Below the pieces are notes generated by a model. That model saw only the letters and a list, made by a program, of their open reading frames with translations. It was not told the DNA's origin and made no database searches. A DNA stretch of 64,000 bases, taken from contig JACKJP010000003.1 of the NCBI GenBank assembly GCA_020637895.1, positions 443,333 through 507,332 on the forward strand, in the 5' to 3' direction. The stretch comes from Rhodobiaceae bacterium (lineage in GTDB: Bacteria; Pseudomonadota; Alphaproteobacteria; Rhizobiales; Tepidamorphaceae). Below, one piece after another: positions 46,179-55,466 of this stretch; within the stretch, counting starts at the first letter, position 1, and every line of letters starts with the position of its first letter. A program made the translations under genes and the position numbers.

Positions 46179-47803
46179 ACGGCAGCCCGCAATGACTGAA
46201 GACGTCTTTCGGGATCATTGGAATGACGACCGTAAAGCGCCAGCAGGTTGATGCCGGGCACCGGTTTTGACAGCAGGTATCCCTGTCCGTATTCAACGCC
46301 GCATGCGCGCAGGATCGTCACCTGCCATTCGTGCTCTATGCCTTCCGCAACCAGGGTCATGCCTCTTTCTCGTGCGACGCGGACAAGCATTTCAACGATC
46401 GTGGTCGCCGAGGTGTCTTCTCCCAGCGCGTCGACGAAGATCTTGTCGACCTTCATCGCGTCCGCGCCCAGCCGCTGAACCAGCGACAGGCCGTTATGAC
46501 CGGTGCCGACGTCATCGATGGTAACCTCAAAGCCGAGATCGTGCAGTTCGGCGACGATGCGGGCATCGGCGTCGATGTCATCGAAGACTTCTCGCTCCGT
46601 AAGTTCGATCGTTATCCTGCCCGGGTCGACGGCGGCGCGGCGAGCAGTCTCGAGCAATCGACGTGGAAATCCCGGAGAGGCCAGCTGGCCGCGCGTTATA
46701 TTGAACGACAGGAAGAATTCCGGATCGGTGACGAGCAGCGAGCGCATCTCGTTGAGCGCGTCATTGATCTGCGGCCAGGTGATTTCGTCGATGCGACCGG
46801 CCTTCTCGGCAGTGTCAATGAACTGCGCCGCCGGGACAATGGTGCCATCGGGCCTGACCCATCGCGCAAGTACCTCCGCGCCTATGATGCCGCGGCCATC
46901 GAGCCGGTAAATCGGCTGGTACCACGGGCGAAATTCCTTACGGATGATCGCGCGGTGCAATTCGTCTGACGGTTTGCCAGGTCCGGTGCAAATGCGCGCA
47001 ATGAGAAGACCGTAACCCAGGCCGGCCAACGTTGCCGCGAGGATGATCGGTCCGAACGCATCGTGATAGAGCGCGTTCATCGCACTTTTCGAGGCGCGCA
47101 GCGTGACCACAATCGGGTAGCGCGCCGAACGCACCGTGTGTGAGAACATATCGCCAGACGGCGCTGTCCAACCGGGGTTTGTACCGGCGATGCGGGTGCC
47201 ATCACCCAGTCGCATCTCGATGTCGCCGCGCCCACGCATGCCATCGGGCATGATGTCGACCAACGTTCCGTCGATATCGAGGATGGCCGCCAGACCTTCG
47301 CCACCCTCGATGTCACGGCGTATGCCGCCTGAAAGCTGATGAGAATACATGCCCACGCGAATACCCAGCGCGGTGCTGGCCGATTGGGGGACTGCGAACA
47401 GGCGGACGCCACCAGTGACCGACGGGAGCATGCGATCGAACGCCGGCCACTCAACATCGAACTCCAGCGTGCCCGAATAGGCCGAGCAGTTCACAGCGCC
47501 CGTATCTCCGACGGCGCGAATATCTTTCAGATAGCTGCTTCGATATACCTGCAGGCGCAGGGTTCGCAGCCTCCGCGCATCGCAATCGAAGCGACTTCCA
47601 GAGGCCGCGACATTGAGCTCGCGTATTCCATTTTCCACGGCGATCTCGGCGCGACGCAACGCCACGGTGGAGAATTCACGCAACTGGCGGGCGTTCTGGG
47701 TTTCGATCAGCCAGTTCGCGCCGAACTGGCCGACGAACAGGCAGATAAGCGCGCAAAACGGCACGAGCGTCACATACGCAAGAATGCGTGTCCGTATCGG
47801 CAA
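46175..47803 (-). CDS. CSS-motif sensor and EAL-domain c-di-GMP phosphodiesterase
   Basis: A 542-residue membrane protein with an N-terminal transmembrane helix (YVTLVPFCALICLFVGQFG), a periplasmic CSS-motif domain (FDCDARRLRTLR and AVNCSAYSG supply the two cysteines), a second helix around AATLAGLGYGLLIARIC, and a C-terminal EAL domain. Metal- and substrate-binding motifs are present: AEVLARW (EVL instead of EAL), FNITRG, ELTERE, IDDVGTGHNGLSLV, MKVDKIF and AEGIE. It should hydrolyse c-di-GMP in response to the periplasmic redox or disulfide state. No GGDEF domain. Confidence 0.9.
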   Translation of the reverse strand: MPIRTRILAYVTLVPFCALICLFVGQFGANWLIETQNARQLREFSTVALRRAEIAVENGIRELNVAASGSRFDCDARRLRTLRLQVYRSSYLKDIRAVGDTGAVNCSAYSGTLEFDVEWPAFDRMLPSVTGGVRLFAVPQSASTALGIRVGMYSHQLSGGIRRDIEGGEGLAAILDIDGTLVDIMPDGMRGRGDIEMRLGDGTRIAGTNPGWTAPSGDMFSHTVRSARYPIVVTLRASKSAMNALYHDAFGPIILAATLAGLGYGLLIARICTGPGKPSDELHRAIIRKEFRPWYQPIYRLDGRGIIGAEVLARWVRPDGTIVPAAQFIDTAEKAGRIDEITWPQINDALNEMRSLLVTDPEFFLSFNITRGQLASPGFPRRLLETARRAAVDPGRITIELTEREVFDDIDADARIVAELHDLGFEVTIDDVGTGHNGLSLVQRLGADAMKVDKIFVDALGEDTSATTIVEMLVRVARERGMTLVAEGIEHEWQVTILRACGVEYGQGYLLSKPVPGINLLALYGRHSNDPERRLQSLRAAV

Positions 47804-47949
47804 GCCAAGCCCCCTCTAACCCAGGTGGCCACGCTAGCAATGGGACCTCAACAATTCGTTACGGTTCAAAGGTTTGTTCCAGCTCAATTGCAATCCTCGA
47901 CAGGTCCAAATAACGTGCCGCCGACAAAATTGGCAGGGAGTCGTCGTTC

Positions 47950-48243
47950 ATGGCAAAGGGATACTGGATCGTCCATATGACGGTCCTCGAACAGGATGCA
48001 TACCGGTCCTATGTAAAGGCCGCACGGCCGTTTCTCGCCGATCGCGGCGCCCGCTTTCTAGTCGTCGGCGGACAATATGAGGCGGTCGAGGGGGCGGCGC
48101 AGCCGCGCCATATCGTCATCGAATTCGACAGCTACGACGCTGCCCGGGACGCTTATCATTCGCCGGAATACGCGGAAATACGCAAGCTGAGGGAAGGCGC
48201 ATGCGACGCCGATATCCTGATTGTGGAAGGTCTCTCCGCCTGA
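47950..48243 (+). CDS. DUF1330-family protein
   Basis: A 97-residue ferredoxin-like-fold protein: WIVHMTVLEQDAYRSYVKA, FLVVGGQYEAVEG and HIVIEFDSYDAARDAYHSPE, the usual DUF1330 pattern of length about 95. Function is unknown, possibly stress-linked; the fold is related to dimeric alpha-beta barrel proteins. Expressed alone by its position. Confidence 0.85.
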   Translation: MAKGYWIVHMTVLEQDAYRSYVKAARPFLADRGARFLVVGGQYEAVEGAAQPRHIVIEFDSYDAARDAYHSPEYAEIRKLREGACDADILIVEGLSA

Positions 48244-48299
48244 TCCATAAGACAAAGGCTGTATAGCGTCAGCGCTCGACTGCCGTCGGAATTCCAAAA

Positions 48300-49034
48300 T
48301 TGAAAAACTGGCTGAGGATGTTGCTACCGGAGCCGATCGCCGGTGGAGCAGGTCATGGATTGCGTGCGGCGGCAGGCGCGCTAATCGGGCTTGCCTGTAC
48401 TGGCTATATTTCGGGTGTTGTAGCGGATGCGCCTGGAACAGCTTTGCTTATGGCACCCATGGGAGCATCGGCCGTACTCCTTTTCGCGGTTCCGGCGAGC
48501 CCCCTCGCACAGCCCTGGTCGATCCTTGGAGGCAACGTCATCGCGGCAATAATTGGCGTCACCGCTGCGCGCTATCTGCCAAACGCCTTGCTTGCCGGAT
48601 CGCTGGCGGTGGCGTTGGCGATAGCGATAGGCTCGCTCTTGCGCTGCCTGCATCCGCCGAGCGGCGCTGTCGCTCTTACAGCCGTCCTTGGCGGTGCAGA
48701 GGTGAGGGCGTCCGGGTTCGATTTTGTCGTCGTGCCGGTGCTATTGAATTCCATATTGCTGACCTTCGCGGCGCTTCTGTTCAACAACCTGACGGGCCGA
48801 ACCTATCCGCATCGTGCCCACGCGCCGCAGCACCCGCACCCGCTCGGCAGGGAAATCATCCTGAACGACGAAGATTTCGAGGACGTCCTGAATGACTACG
48901 GCGATCGCCTGGACATTCACCCTCAGGATCTGAGAAAGCTCTATGAAGAATTGCGCGGCAGAGCCGACAAGCGGCGAGCCGCAATAGCTAGGGCGCGCGG
49001 AATGTGGCGCCGGCAACGGCTAAGGCGAAAATGA
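48300..49034 (+). CDS. HPP-family membrane protein
   Basis: A 244-residue protein with four hydrophobic segments and the defining LHPPSGAVALTAVLGG motif. A cytoplasmic tail of about 80 residues is charged and helical (FEDVLNDYGDRLDIHPQDLR), with no CBS pair, so this is the short form. HPP proteins have been linked to nitrite transport in plastids; the role in bacteria is open. The start at TTG 48300 is uncertain (ATG 48318 possible). Confidence 0.8.
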   Translation: MKNWLRMLLPEPIAGGAGHGLRAAAGALIGLACTGYISGVVADAPGTALLMAPMGASAVLLFAVPASPLAQPWSILGGNVIAAIIGVTAARYLPNALLAGSLAVALAIAIGSLLRCLHPPSGAVALTAVLGGAEVRASGFDFVVVPVLLNSILLTFAALLFNNLTGRTYPHRAHAPQHPHPLGREIILNDEDFEDVLNDYGDRLDIHPQDLRKLYEELRGRADKRRAAIARARGMWRRQRLRRK

Positions 49035-49065
49035 CCGGCGCATTGCTGCGCGGATTGCCGCCAGC

Positions 49066-49527
49066 TTAACGCTTCGGCGCTCGTACGCCGTCAAATGCGA
49101 GACGGTATAGGCCCCACAAAAGCGGACCATACAGCGCATTGGGCACGAATGAGGCGATGAAGACCTCTGGGCCCTGGCGCAACCCCAGAAAACCCCAGCC
49201 TGCGAGCGGGGCAAGCGCGAAAAGTGTGAATAGCCACAGCACCAGGCTTAGCAGCATCGCAGCGCGCAACGTCAGCCGATCGCGCAGGATCGCTATGGCT
49301 GCAACCGAAATGCCCGTGAAATAGACAATATGGAAGACCATGCCCGCCGCGAGGGAGACCTCCCGGCCGAGCAGCGCTTCGGTAACGGCCTGGGCGATCG
49401 GCTTGGGCAACTGCGCCTGACCACCAATGATGAGCGGTACGATGACCGCCGCCAGAATGGCTGCAGTACCGAGCCCTACCAGCACAGCACGAATCCATTC
49501 CCTTGCAGCCATTGGGCGATCTCGCAT
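49066..49527 (-). CDS. Small four-helix membrane protein
   Basis: A 153-residue integral membrane protein with hydrophobic segments at about 13-35, 58-80, 90-110 and 125-145, basic ends and no motif that I recognise. GAGGAATCG lies upstream of the ATG. Convergent with the HPP gene and divergent from the tail tubular A gene. Confidence 0.7.
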   Translation of the reverse strand: MRDRPMAAREWIRAVLVGLGTAAILAAVIVPLIIGGQAQLPKPIAQAVTEALLGREVSLAAGMVFHIVYFTGISVAAIAILRDRLTLRAAMLLSLVLWLFTLFALAPLAGWGFLGLRQGPEVFIASFVPNALYGPLLWGLYRLAFDGVRAPKR

Positions 49528-49567
49528 CGCTCGATTCCTCTGTGATCCTGACGAAAAGGCATTCTAG

Positions 49568-50353
49568 ATGGCCACAAATGTAGAAATTGCAAACCTCGCG
49601 CTGACACGGCTCGGTCACGACGCGATCAGCGCATTCAGCCCCTCGGGCAACAAGGCCGCGCGGTGGTTCGACAGCCACTACGAGGGCATCAAACTGGCGC
49701 TCCTGCGCGCGCATCAATGGAATTTCGCGATCCGCCGCGCCGTCCCCGTGGCCGAAACGATCCGGTCTGTTGGAGGGATCACACAGACAAATCCGGCTGT
49801 GGTGACCAGCTCCTCGCACGGGTTTTCCAATGGCGAGACGGTCTATATCGCCGGCGTGATCGGAATGGGCGAGGTCAATGCCCGGACCTTTGTCGTAGCC
49901 AATGCTGCCACCGACACTTTCGAGCTTTCCGACACCGATGCCAGCGAATGGTCGGCCTATCAGTCGGGCGGGTATATTTACGCCCATGTCGCAACAGAAT
50001 TTACCCGCCGCTTCCCGCTTCCCGACGACTGCATACGATTGATGCGGGTGAATGCGGGCGAAAGCACGCCGCACCGTGTGGAGGGGCGCTTCATCCTCAC
50101 CGACGAATCTGCACTGCACATCGAATATGTTTCATCCGACGTCACCGAAACGGCATTCGATGGAATTTTCGTCGATCTGCTCGCAAGCCGTCTCAGCGCG
50201 GAAATATGCTTCTATCTGACCGACAATTCCAGCCTGACCGAACAGTGCTGGCAGATCTACGAAGCAAAGCTGAGGGAAGCGCGCGGCATGGATGCCCGGG
50301 AGGGTACGCCACGACCGCTTGTCGCCGATAGCTGGCTGGAGGCGAGGGCGTGA
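49568..50353 (+). CDS. Podovirus tail tubular protein A-like (T7 gp11-type), with FCCH-like insert
   Basis: A 261-residue tail protein that starts MATNVEIANLALTRLGH, the typical N-terminus of tail tubular protein A, and ends with FDGIFVDLLASRLSAEICFY. The gp11-type protein forms the ring below the portal. Residues about 75-135 form an inserted beta domain (TSSSHGFSNGETVYIAGVIG, FVVANAATDTFELSDTDAS) like the FCCH-type domains seen in other phage tail proteins. The next gene overlaps its stop by 4 bases. Confidence 0.82.
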   Translation: MATNVEIANLALTRLGHDAISAFSPSGNKAARWFDSHYEGIKLALLRAHQWNFAIRRAVPVAETIRSVGGITQTNPAVVTSSSHGFSNGETVYIAGVIGMGEVNARTFVVANAATDTFELSDTDASEWSAYQSGGYIYAHVATEFTRRFPLPDDCIRLMRVNAGESTPHRVEGRFILTDESALHIEYVSSDVTETAFDGIFVDLLASRLSAEICFYLTDNSSLTEQCWQIYEAKLREARGMDAREGTPRPLVADSWLEARA

Positions 50354-52797
50354 CCATGCCATCCGTTACAGCCATCCAGACCAATTTTACCGCGGGCGCC
50401 TTCAGCCCGCTCTTGTTTTCTCGCGTTGAATTGCAAAAGTACCGCAACGGCGCGGAAGTACTCACCAACTTCATTGTCCAGCGGTACGGCGGCATAAAGA
50501 AGCGCGGTGGAACCGAGTTCATCTACGAGGTCAAGGACAGTGCGGAAGCGGTCCGCCTTATCCCTTTCGTCTTTTCCAAGACGCAGGCCTACGTCCTTGA
50601 GTTTGGTTCAGAATATATCCGGTTCTACACGAATGGCGGGCAGGTCCAGTCCGGCGGCAGCGCGGTTGAAGTGGCCACGCCCTATCAGGAAGATGAACTG
50701 TTCGATGTGCAATACGCCCAGTCGGCCGACGTCCTCTATCTCGTCCACCCTGCCCATGCTCCACGCAAGCTGGCGCGCCTGTCAGCGACAAGTTTTGCGC
50801 TTGCGGAAGTTGAGTTCGAAGACGGCCCGTATCTGCCGCTGAATGAAACGGGTACGACGCTGACGCCGTCCGACTATGGCTCACTTACGCCGATCATGAC
50901 GAGCAACTCTGCGCCTTCCGGGACAGTGACAAGTACCGGTTCTTCTTCCACCGCCTGGCAAATCTTCGATCGTGACGCGGCATCGAACGGCCTTTGGGGA
51001 AGCGCGACTGCCGGCTTCGTTGCCTACCAGCTCGCCGGCGGTGCGACGGCCATCGTCGATGCCTATTGGCTGCGCGCGACCGACGACAGCGTGAATGTCG
51101 GCCAAAGCCCGATTTCATGGGAGCTGCAAGGATCCAGCAACGGATCATCATGGGTCACGCTTGACGCGCGCAACAAGGAAGTGGGCTGGGCGGCCTCGGA
51201 GGTCCGGTTCTATGAGTTCGCCAATCAGACCCCGTTCGCATATTACCGGTTCAAATGGTCTGGGGTGGACGGGTTGAATTCGACCCGGTTTGCAGAACTC
51301 GGCATGAACAAGGCGGCTGCGAGCCAGACGGCTTTCAACCTGACGGCATCGTCGACGACGGGGATCAACGACAATCAGGGCTTTCTGAGTACGGACATCG
51401 GCCGTCATATCCGTCTGCTCGGCGCCGACGGCAAATGGCGCTGGGCCGTTATTCAGGCATACACGTCCTCAACAGTCGTCACCATCGTTCTGCATGGCCA
51501 TGCGCTGCCAAGCCTTTCGCCGATCATTAACTGGCAGATGGGCGCCTGGTCTGAGGAGACCGGGTGGCCATCCTGCATCGCCTTCTATGAGGGAAGGCTT
51601 TGCTTCGCCTCGACGGCCGAGCAGCCGCAGACCGTCTGGATGTCTAAGGTCGACGATTTCACCAATTTCGGTACGTCGGACCCGATTGAAGACACCGATG
51701 CAATCAATGCCAGCATCTCATCGGAGGAAATTAATTCCATCCAGTGGATCGCGGAAAGCAGCGAACTGTTCGTTGGAACGACGGCGGCCCTGAGGACCAT
51801 CGGCCCGAACACGTCCACCGGCACGTTCAGCCCGACGAACATCCGGCAAAAACGTGAAACGACCTACGGCACCTCCAGCGTGCAGCCCGTTCGCATCGGC
51901 AATGTGGCGCTTTATGCCGGGTATTACGGAAAGGACCTGCGGGAGGCTGCCTATTCCTATGAAGCCAACGGCTATGCCTCCCAGGACATGTCCATTCTCG
52001 CCGAGCATCTCCTGAGAGGAAAGATCAGGCAGATCGCCTATGCCCAGACCCCGGTCGGCGTCGTCTGGATCGTCATGAATGACGGATCGCTGGTGGCGAT
52101 GACCTACGAGAGAGACCAAGAAGTCATCGCGTTTCATGATCACGTCATCGGCGGGTCATCGACCTTTGCGGAGAGCGTTTGCGCGATACCCGGTACGGCA
52201 CGCGACGAGGTCTGGCTTCTGGTTAGCCGTCATATCAACGGCGCCACCGTTCGTTACCTGGAGCGCCTGTCCGAAGGGCATGAGATCGACGCGGACATTT
52301 CGGACGCAACGTTTCTGGATTGCCATCTGACTTATGCAGGATCGGCAACGTCCGCGCTTGCCGGCCTCGACCATCTGGAGGGAGCGAGCGTGCACGTCTG
52401 GTCCGATGCAGGTGCACAAGGGCCGTATTCTGTATCGAGCGGGTCGATAACAGTCGACGAACCGGTGAGCAAAGCGTGTGTCGGATTTTCTTATGTGGCG
52501 ACCATGGAAACGCTTTCTCCGGAGGTTGCCGCACAAGGCGGGACTGCGCAGACACGTCTGGGACATATATCGGAAGTCTGGCTGAGGCTGCTGCAATCCC
52601 AAGGCGGTGGTGTCGGTAGCGCCGAACAGGCCGATTTCGAGGCGGTCGAATATGAAGATGAATCGCTCTTTACCGGCGACAAGCGGGTCGCGCTCGCCAT
52701 GGAATGGGGCCGCGGCAAAAGACTCAAGATTACCCACGACCAACCAAGCCCATTCCATCTACTCGGTATCGTTTCAGAAACAAGGATAACAGGCTGA
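50350..52797 (+). CDS. Podovirus tail tubular protein B-like (T7 gp12-type), with discoidin-like insert
   Basis: An 815-residue nozzle protein. It begins IQTNFTAGAFSPLLFSRVEL and continues with IVQRYGGIKKRGGTEFIYEV and YVLEFGSEYIRFYTNGGQV, the family's standard beta-propeller start. Residues about 180-325 hold an extra domain (TAWQIFDRDAASNGLWGS, WELQGSSNGSSWVTLDARN, YYRFKWSGVDGLNSTRFAEL) resembling a discoidin (F5/8 C-type) fold; such domains bind carbohydrates. The frame is intact. The start is GTG at 50350 or ATG at 50356. Coupled to gp11-type and to the next gene. Confidence 0.85.
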   Translation: MTMPSVTAIQTNFTAGAFSPLLFSRVELQKYRNGAEVLTNFIVQRYGGIKKRGGTEFIYEVKDSAEAVRLIPFVFSKTQAYVLEFGSEYIRFYTNGGQVQSGGSAVEVATPYQEDELFDVQYAQSADVLYLVHPAHAPRKLARLSATSFALAEVEFEDGPYLPLNETGTTLTPSDYGSLTPIMTSNSAPSGTVTSTGSSSTAWQIFDRDAASNGLWGSATAGFVAYQLAGGATAIVDAYWLRATDDSVNVGQSPISWELQGSSNGSSWVTLDARNKEVGWAASEVRFYEFANQTPFAYYRFKWSGVDGLNSTRFAELGMNKAAASQTAFNLTASSTTGINDNQGFLSTDIGRHIRLLGADGKWRWAVIQAYTSSTVVTIVLHGHALPSLSPIINWQMGAWSEETGWPSCIAFYEGRLCFASTAEQPQTVWMSKVDDFTNFGTSDPIEDTDAINASISSEEINSIQWIAESSELFVGTTAALRTIGPNTSTGTFSPTNIRQKRETTYGTSSVQPVRIGNVALYAGYYGKDLREAAYSYEANGYASQDMSILAEHLLRGKIRQIAYAQTPVGVVWIVMNDGSLVAMTYERDQEVIAFHDHVIGGSSTFAESVCAIPGTARDEVWLLVSRHINGATVRYLERLSEGHEIDADISDATFLDCHLTYAGSATSALAGLDHLEGASVHVWSDAGAQGPYSVSSGSITVDEPVSKACVGFSYVATMETLSPEVAAQGGTAQTRLGHISEVWLRLLQSQGGGVGSAEQADFEAVEYEDESLFTGDKRVALAMEWGRGKRLKITHDQPSPFHLLGIVSETRITG

Positions 52798-53312
52798 TGT
52801 GTTTAGCACTTCTAGGACTTGCCGGGCTCGCCGGCGCAGGCGGCGGCGCGCTCGGTTCGCTTGCGACACTGGCTGGAACCGCCCTTTCAGCAGCGGGTGC
52901 CGCAAGTGAAGGCAATGCCGCAGCGGCTGTTGCCGATTACAATGCCCAGGTTGCCAGAAACAATGCTCAGGCCGAGCAGCAGCGTGCCGCCTATGAAGCC
53001 GGCATGACGCGAGATCGCGTACGCGGCGTCATCGCGCAGCAACGGGCGGGCTACGCTTCCTCGGGACTGGATCCGCGAACCGGAACGCCGGTCACTGTTC
53101 TTGGCGACAGCGCCAAGCAGGGGGAACTCGATGTGCTGTCTCGCCTCTATGCCGGCGAAAGCGCTGCGACGGCCTATCGAAACGATGCGGCGCGGCTTGC
53201 GGCAGAAGGGGCAGCACAAAAGAGCGCGTCCCGCCTCAACGCTGCAACAACGCTGATCGGTGGACTATCGAAAATTGCCGGGCGCCGATACGAACCGCTC
53301 AGAACAACCTAG
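52797..53312 (+). CDS. Internal virion protein, T7 gp14-like
   Basis: A 171-residue protein with a hydrophobic glycine-rich N-terminus (LALLGLAGLAGAGGGALG) and a long helical, alanine- and glutamine-rich body (DYNAQVARNNAQAEQQRAAY, SSGLDPRTGTPVTVLGDSA). This matches gp14-type ejection proteins that insert in the outer membrane of the infected cell. Its ATG overlaps the previous stop by 1 base (TGATG). The large ejection protein that normally follows is at 57117. Confidence 0.75.
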   Translation: MCLALLGLAGLAGAGGGALGSLATLAGTALSAAGAASEGNAAAAVADYNAQVARNNAQAEQQRAAYEAGMTRDRVRGVIAQQRAGYASSGLDPRTGTPVTVLGDSAKQGELDVLSRLYAGESAATAYRNDAARLAAEGAAQKSASRLNAATTLIGGLSKIAGRRYEPLRTT

Positions 53313-53319
53313 GCGGCAA

Positions 53320-53544
53320 TCAGTACTTCACGTCAAAATGGACATTGTAGCCGCCATCGACAGCGAGCTCGGCCACGAGGTCGGCGATTTCTTTTCTGCT
53401 CAGCTCGCAGTTCGCGACGGTCGCAATGACGTGCTCGACAGCGGTGCTTATCGAGAGGGGTTCATCATAGGGTTTGAAGGCTTCAAGAAACCGTTCAATG
53501 GCACTGCTAACGGCCGCGTGTTGCGGCGACACTTCCAAATTCAT
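53320..53544 (-). CDS. Small conserved protein, tandem paralogue 1
   Basis: A 74-residue protein (MNLEVSPQHAAV) with the shared pattern FLEAFKPYDEPLSISTAVEH, NCELSRKEIADLV and GYNVHFD. GGGGAACGGG precedes the ATG at 53544. Function unknown. It is the most divergent of three paralogues in a row on the minus strand. Confidence 0.65.
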   Translation of the reverse strand: MNLEVSPQHAAVSSAIERFLEAFKPYDEPLSISTAVEHVIATVANCELSRKEIADLVAELAVDGGYNVHFDVKY

Positions 53545-53642
53545 CCCGTTCCCCGAAAACGCCCGAGCGGCGGATATTACCGCAACCTTTGCTTGCCGCA
53601 ACTGCGGCGCAATATCATTTCGTCAGCGTCCTCAAGTGTCGA

Positions 53643-53876
53643 TCAGCAATGGTCGCGATGGGCATCCAGGCGCAGGTTGTAGCCGGCTTCGATCGCGTCG
53701 TTCTCAATGAATGCCGACAGGTCACTCTCGGACATGCCGCAGTCCGGGTAATTCGTACGCACATATGTCATCGCGGAACGGACCGACACCGGATGATCGT
53801 GCGCCTTGTGCAGGCGCAGGAACTCGCCAAGGACATGATGCAATTTCGGCAGATCGAATCTGGCGCGTCTGAACAT
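53643..53876 (-). CDS. Small conserved protein, tandem paralogue 2
   Basis: A 77-residue protein (MFRRARFDLPKLHHVL) with FLRLHKAHDHPVSVRSAMTY, NYPDCGMSESDLSAFI and GYNLRLD. A strong ribosome site (GGGGGAGGCG) precedes the ATG at 53876. It aligns with the flanking paralogues throughout; one conserved cysteine is in all three. Function unknown. Confidence 0.72.
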   Translation of the reverse strand: MFRRARFDLPKLHHVLGEFLRLHKAHDHPVSVRSAMTYVRTNYPDCGMSESDLSAFIENDAIEAGYNLRLDAHRDHC

Positions 53877-53976
53877 GTTCGCCTCCCCCTTGAGGCATGC
53901 AACTGACGATAGCACCGGGAACAGGCCGGCCGTTTTGCGTCTCCTAGCGTACTGTCTGGGATTTCCTGCGCGATCG

Positions 53977-54201
53977 TCATTCGCCGGCTGAATCAAATTG
54001 AAGAATGAAGCCGGTGCGCAACGTCTCCTGGGCAATGATCCTGGACAGCTCGATGTCCGCCAGATCGCACTCGGGATAATTCACGCGAACGTAGCGCAGC
54101 GCAGCCACAACCGAGATCGGCTCACGATAGGCCTTGTAGCGGATCAGGAACCCGGCAAGGACGCGGCGTATCTGCGGCAGGTAGGAAGACGCGGTCATCA
54201 T
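53977..54201 (-). CDS. Small conserved protein, tandem paralogue 3
   Basis: A 74-residue protein (MMTASSYLPQIRRVLAGFL) with IRYKAYREPISVVAALRYVR, NYPECDLADIELSRII and GFILQFD. GGGAGC precedes the ATG. It is closest to paralogue 2. All three have separate ribosome sites, and the order suggests repeated tandem duplication. The regulator gene at 54564 is divergent from this set, the 362-base gap 54202-54563 holding no evident gene and presumably both promoters. Confidence 0.72.
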   Translation of the reverse strand: MMTASSYLPQIRRVLAGFLIRYKAYREPISVVAALRYVRVNYPECDLADIELSRIIAQETLRTGFILQFDSAGE

Positions 54202-54563
54202 CTTGAAAGCTCCCTGCGGCCGCCCGGCAATGCCTGATTCCGCGGCGATCGAGAATCCGTAGGAGACAAAGCCGGTAAATCCATGTCGCCGAGATGACAG
54301 GAGCAGGGCCGGCCGGTCGATGAGGTGGTTTGGCGACTAACAAATGATAAGGCGCCCAGGGCGGCTCTCTTGCTATTCCATTCCGGGGGCGGGTGCTGCC
54401 GCAATTGTCTGGCAGCGTACAAAGGATGCCGACTTATTGCCTTGGATAGCCGAATGTCCCTAATAAATGACCCCTTGATAAAGTTACTGATTTTTGACGG
54501 AAGGCGCAGCCGTTCGACAGCCTTGCCGGCGGCGCGGCGACTGTTCCTCGGGGGGACGAGGCA

Positions 54564-55283
54564 TTGAGGCAGACGATCCGGCAGGAGGCAGTGCGCAATG
54601 CGCTGCTGAGGCACCTGTGCGCGGAAGATTTCGATAAAGTGTCAACATTAATGGAAGCGGTGGAACTGCCGCGGCTACACATGGTCGTCGAGGCAGGCAT
54701 GCCGGCGGAGTATGCCTATTTTCCCGAAGACGGGATCGGCTCGATTGTCGTGCGGTCGCCGGAAGGTCAATCCGTTGAAATCGGCATGTTCGGGCGAGAC
54801 GGCGTCGCACCGCCCGCGCTGATCGTCGGGACTGGACAAAGCCCGATGGAAATTTTCATGCAGGTCGGTGGCCATGGCTATCGGATTGGCGTGCCGGCGT
54901 TGGCGGCGGCCATGAGCGAAAGCGCATCGCTGCGTACAATGCTCACGCGGTATGCGCATGTACTATCCGTCCAGACCGCCTTCACAGCGCTTTCCAACGC
55001 TGTCCATCCGGTCGATGTGCGGCTCGCGCGTTGGCTTTTGATGTGTCACGACCGCATCGACGGCGATGAGATGCCGCTGACCCATGACTTTATCTCGGTG
55101 ATGCTGTCGGTGCGTCGACCGAGCGTGACAAACGCTCTGCACGTGTTGGAAGGAAAGTATCTCATCCAATCCGAGCGTGGCTATGTCACCATTCGCGACC
55201 GTAAGGGTTTGGAAGACTTTGCAGCCGATGCCTATGGGAAACCCGAGGCTGAATACCACCGGCTAATCGGAAAGTTGGCTTGA
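54564..55283 (+). CDS. Crp/Fnr-family transcriptional regulator
   Basis: A 239-residue regulator with an N-terminal cyclic-nucleotide-binding-type beta-roll (PAEYAYFPEDGIGSIVV) and a C-terminal winged helix (THDFISVMLSVRRPSVTNAL as the helix-turn-helix). It lacks the cysteines for an Fnr-type iron-sulfur cluster. The start is TTG with GGGGGACGAGG upstream. The SVRRPSVT recognition-helix form is common in alphaproteobacterial Crp-like proteins of unknown ligand. It is divergent from the three small paralogues and may control them. Confidence 0.85.
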   Translation: MRQTIRQEAVRNALLRHLCAEDFDKVSTLMEAVELPRLHMVVEAGMPAEYAYFPEDGIGSIVVRSPEGQSVEIGMFGRDGVAPPALIVGTGQSPMEIFMQVGGHGYRIGVPALAAAMSESASLRTMLTRYAHVLSVQTAFTALSNAVHPVDVRLARWLLMCHDRIDGDEMPLTHDFISVMLSVRRPSVTNALHVLEGKYLIQSERGYVTIRDRKGLEDFAADAYGKPEAEYHRLIGKLA

Positions 55284-55296
55284 GGCGTTCATCCTC

Positions 55297-55383
55297 GGAG
55301 CTTCGCCGCACCCGTGACTCGGGGTTGGGGGGGGCGGGTGGGGCGAAGCTCCAAATATCCGGGTTCGGGGGGTGCCCGGATAT
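55297..55383. terminator. Two adjacent large hairpins
   Basis: Stem 1 GGAGCTTCGCC (55297-55307) pairs perfectly with GGCGAAGCTCC (55342-55352); stem 2 ATATCCGGG (55355-55363) pairs with CCCGGATAT (55375-55383). They follow the Crp-type gene by 13 bases. No long T-run follows, so termination or another RNA-structure role is possible. The loop of stem 1 includes a run of guanines. Confidence 0.6.
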
Positions 55384-55466
55384 CATCGGGATGAGAACGG
55401 CGATCAGAACCGTTCGGCGCAATAACGCGGAGGGCATTCGTTGGTTCCGCGATCGTTAAAGATTTA

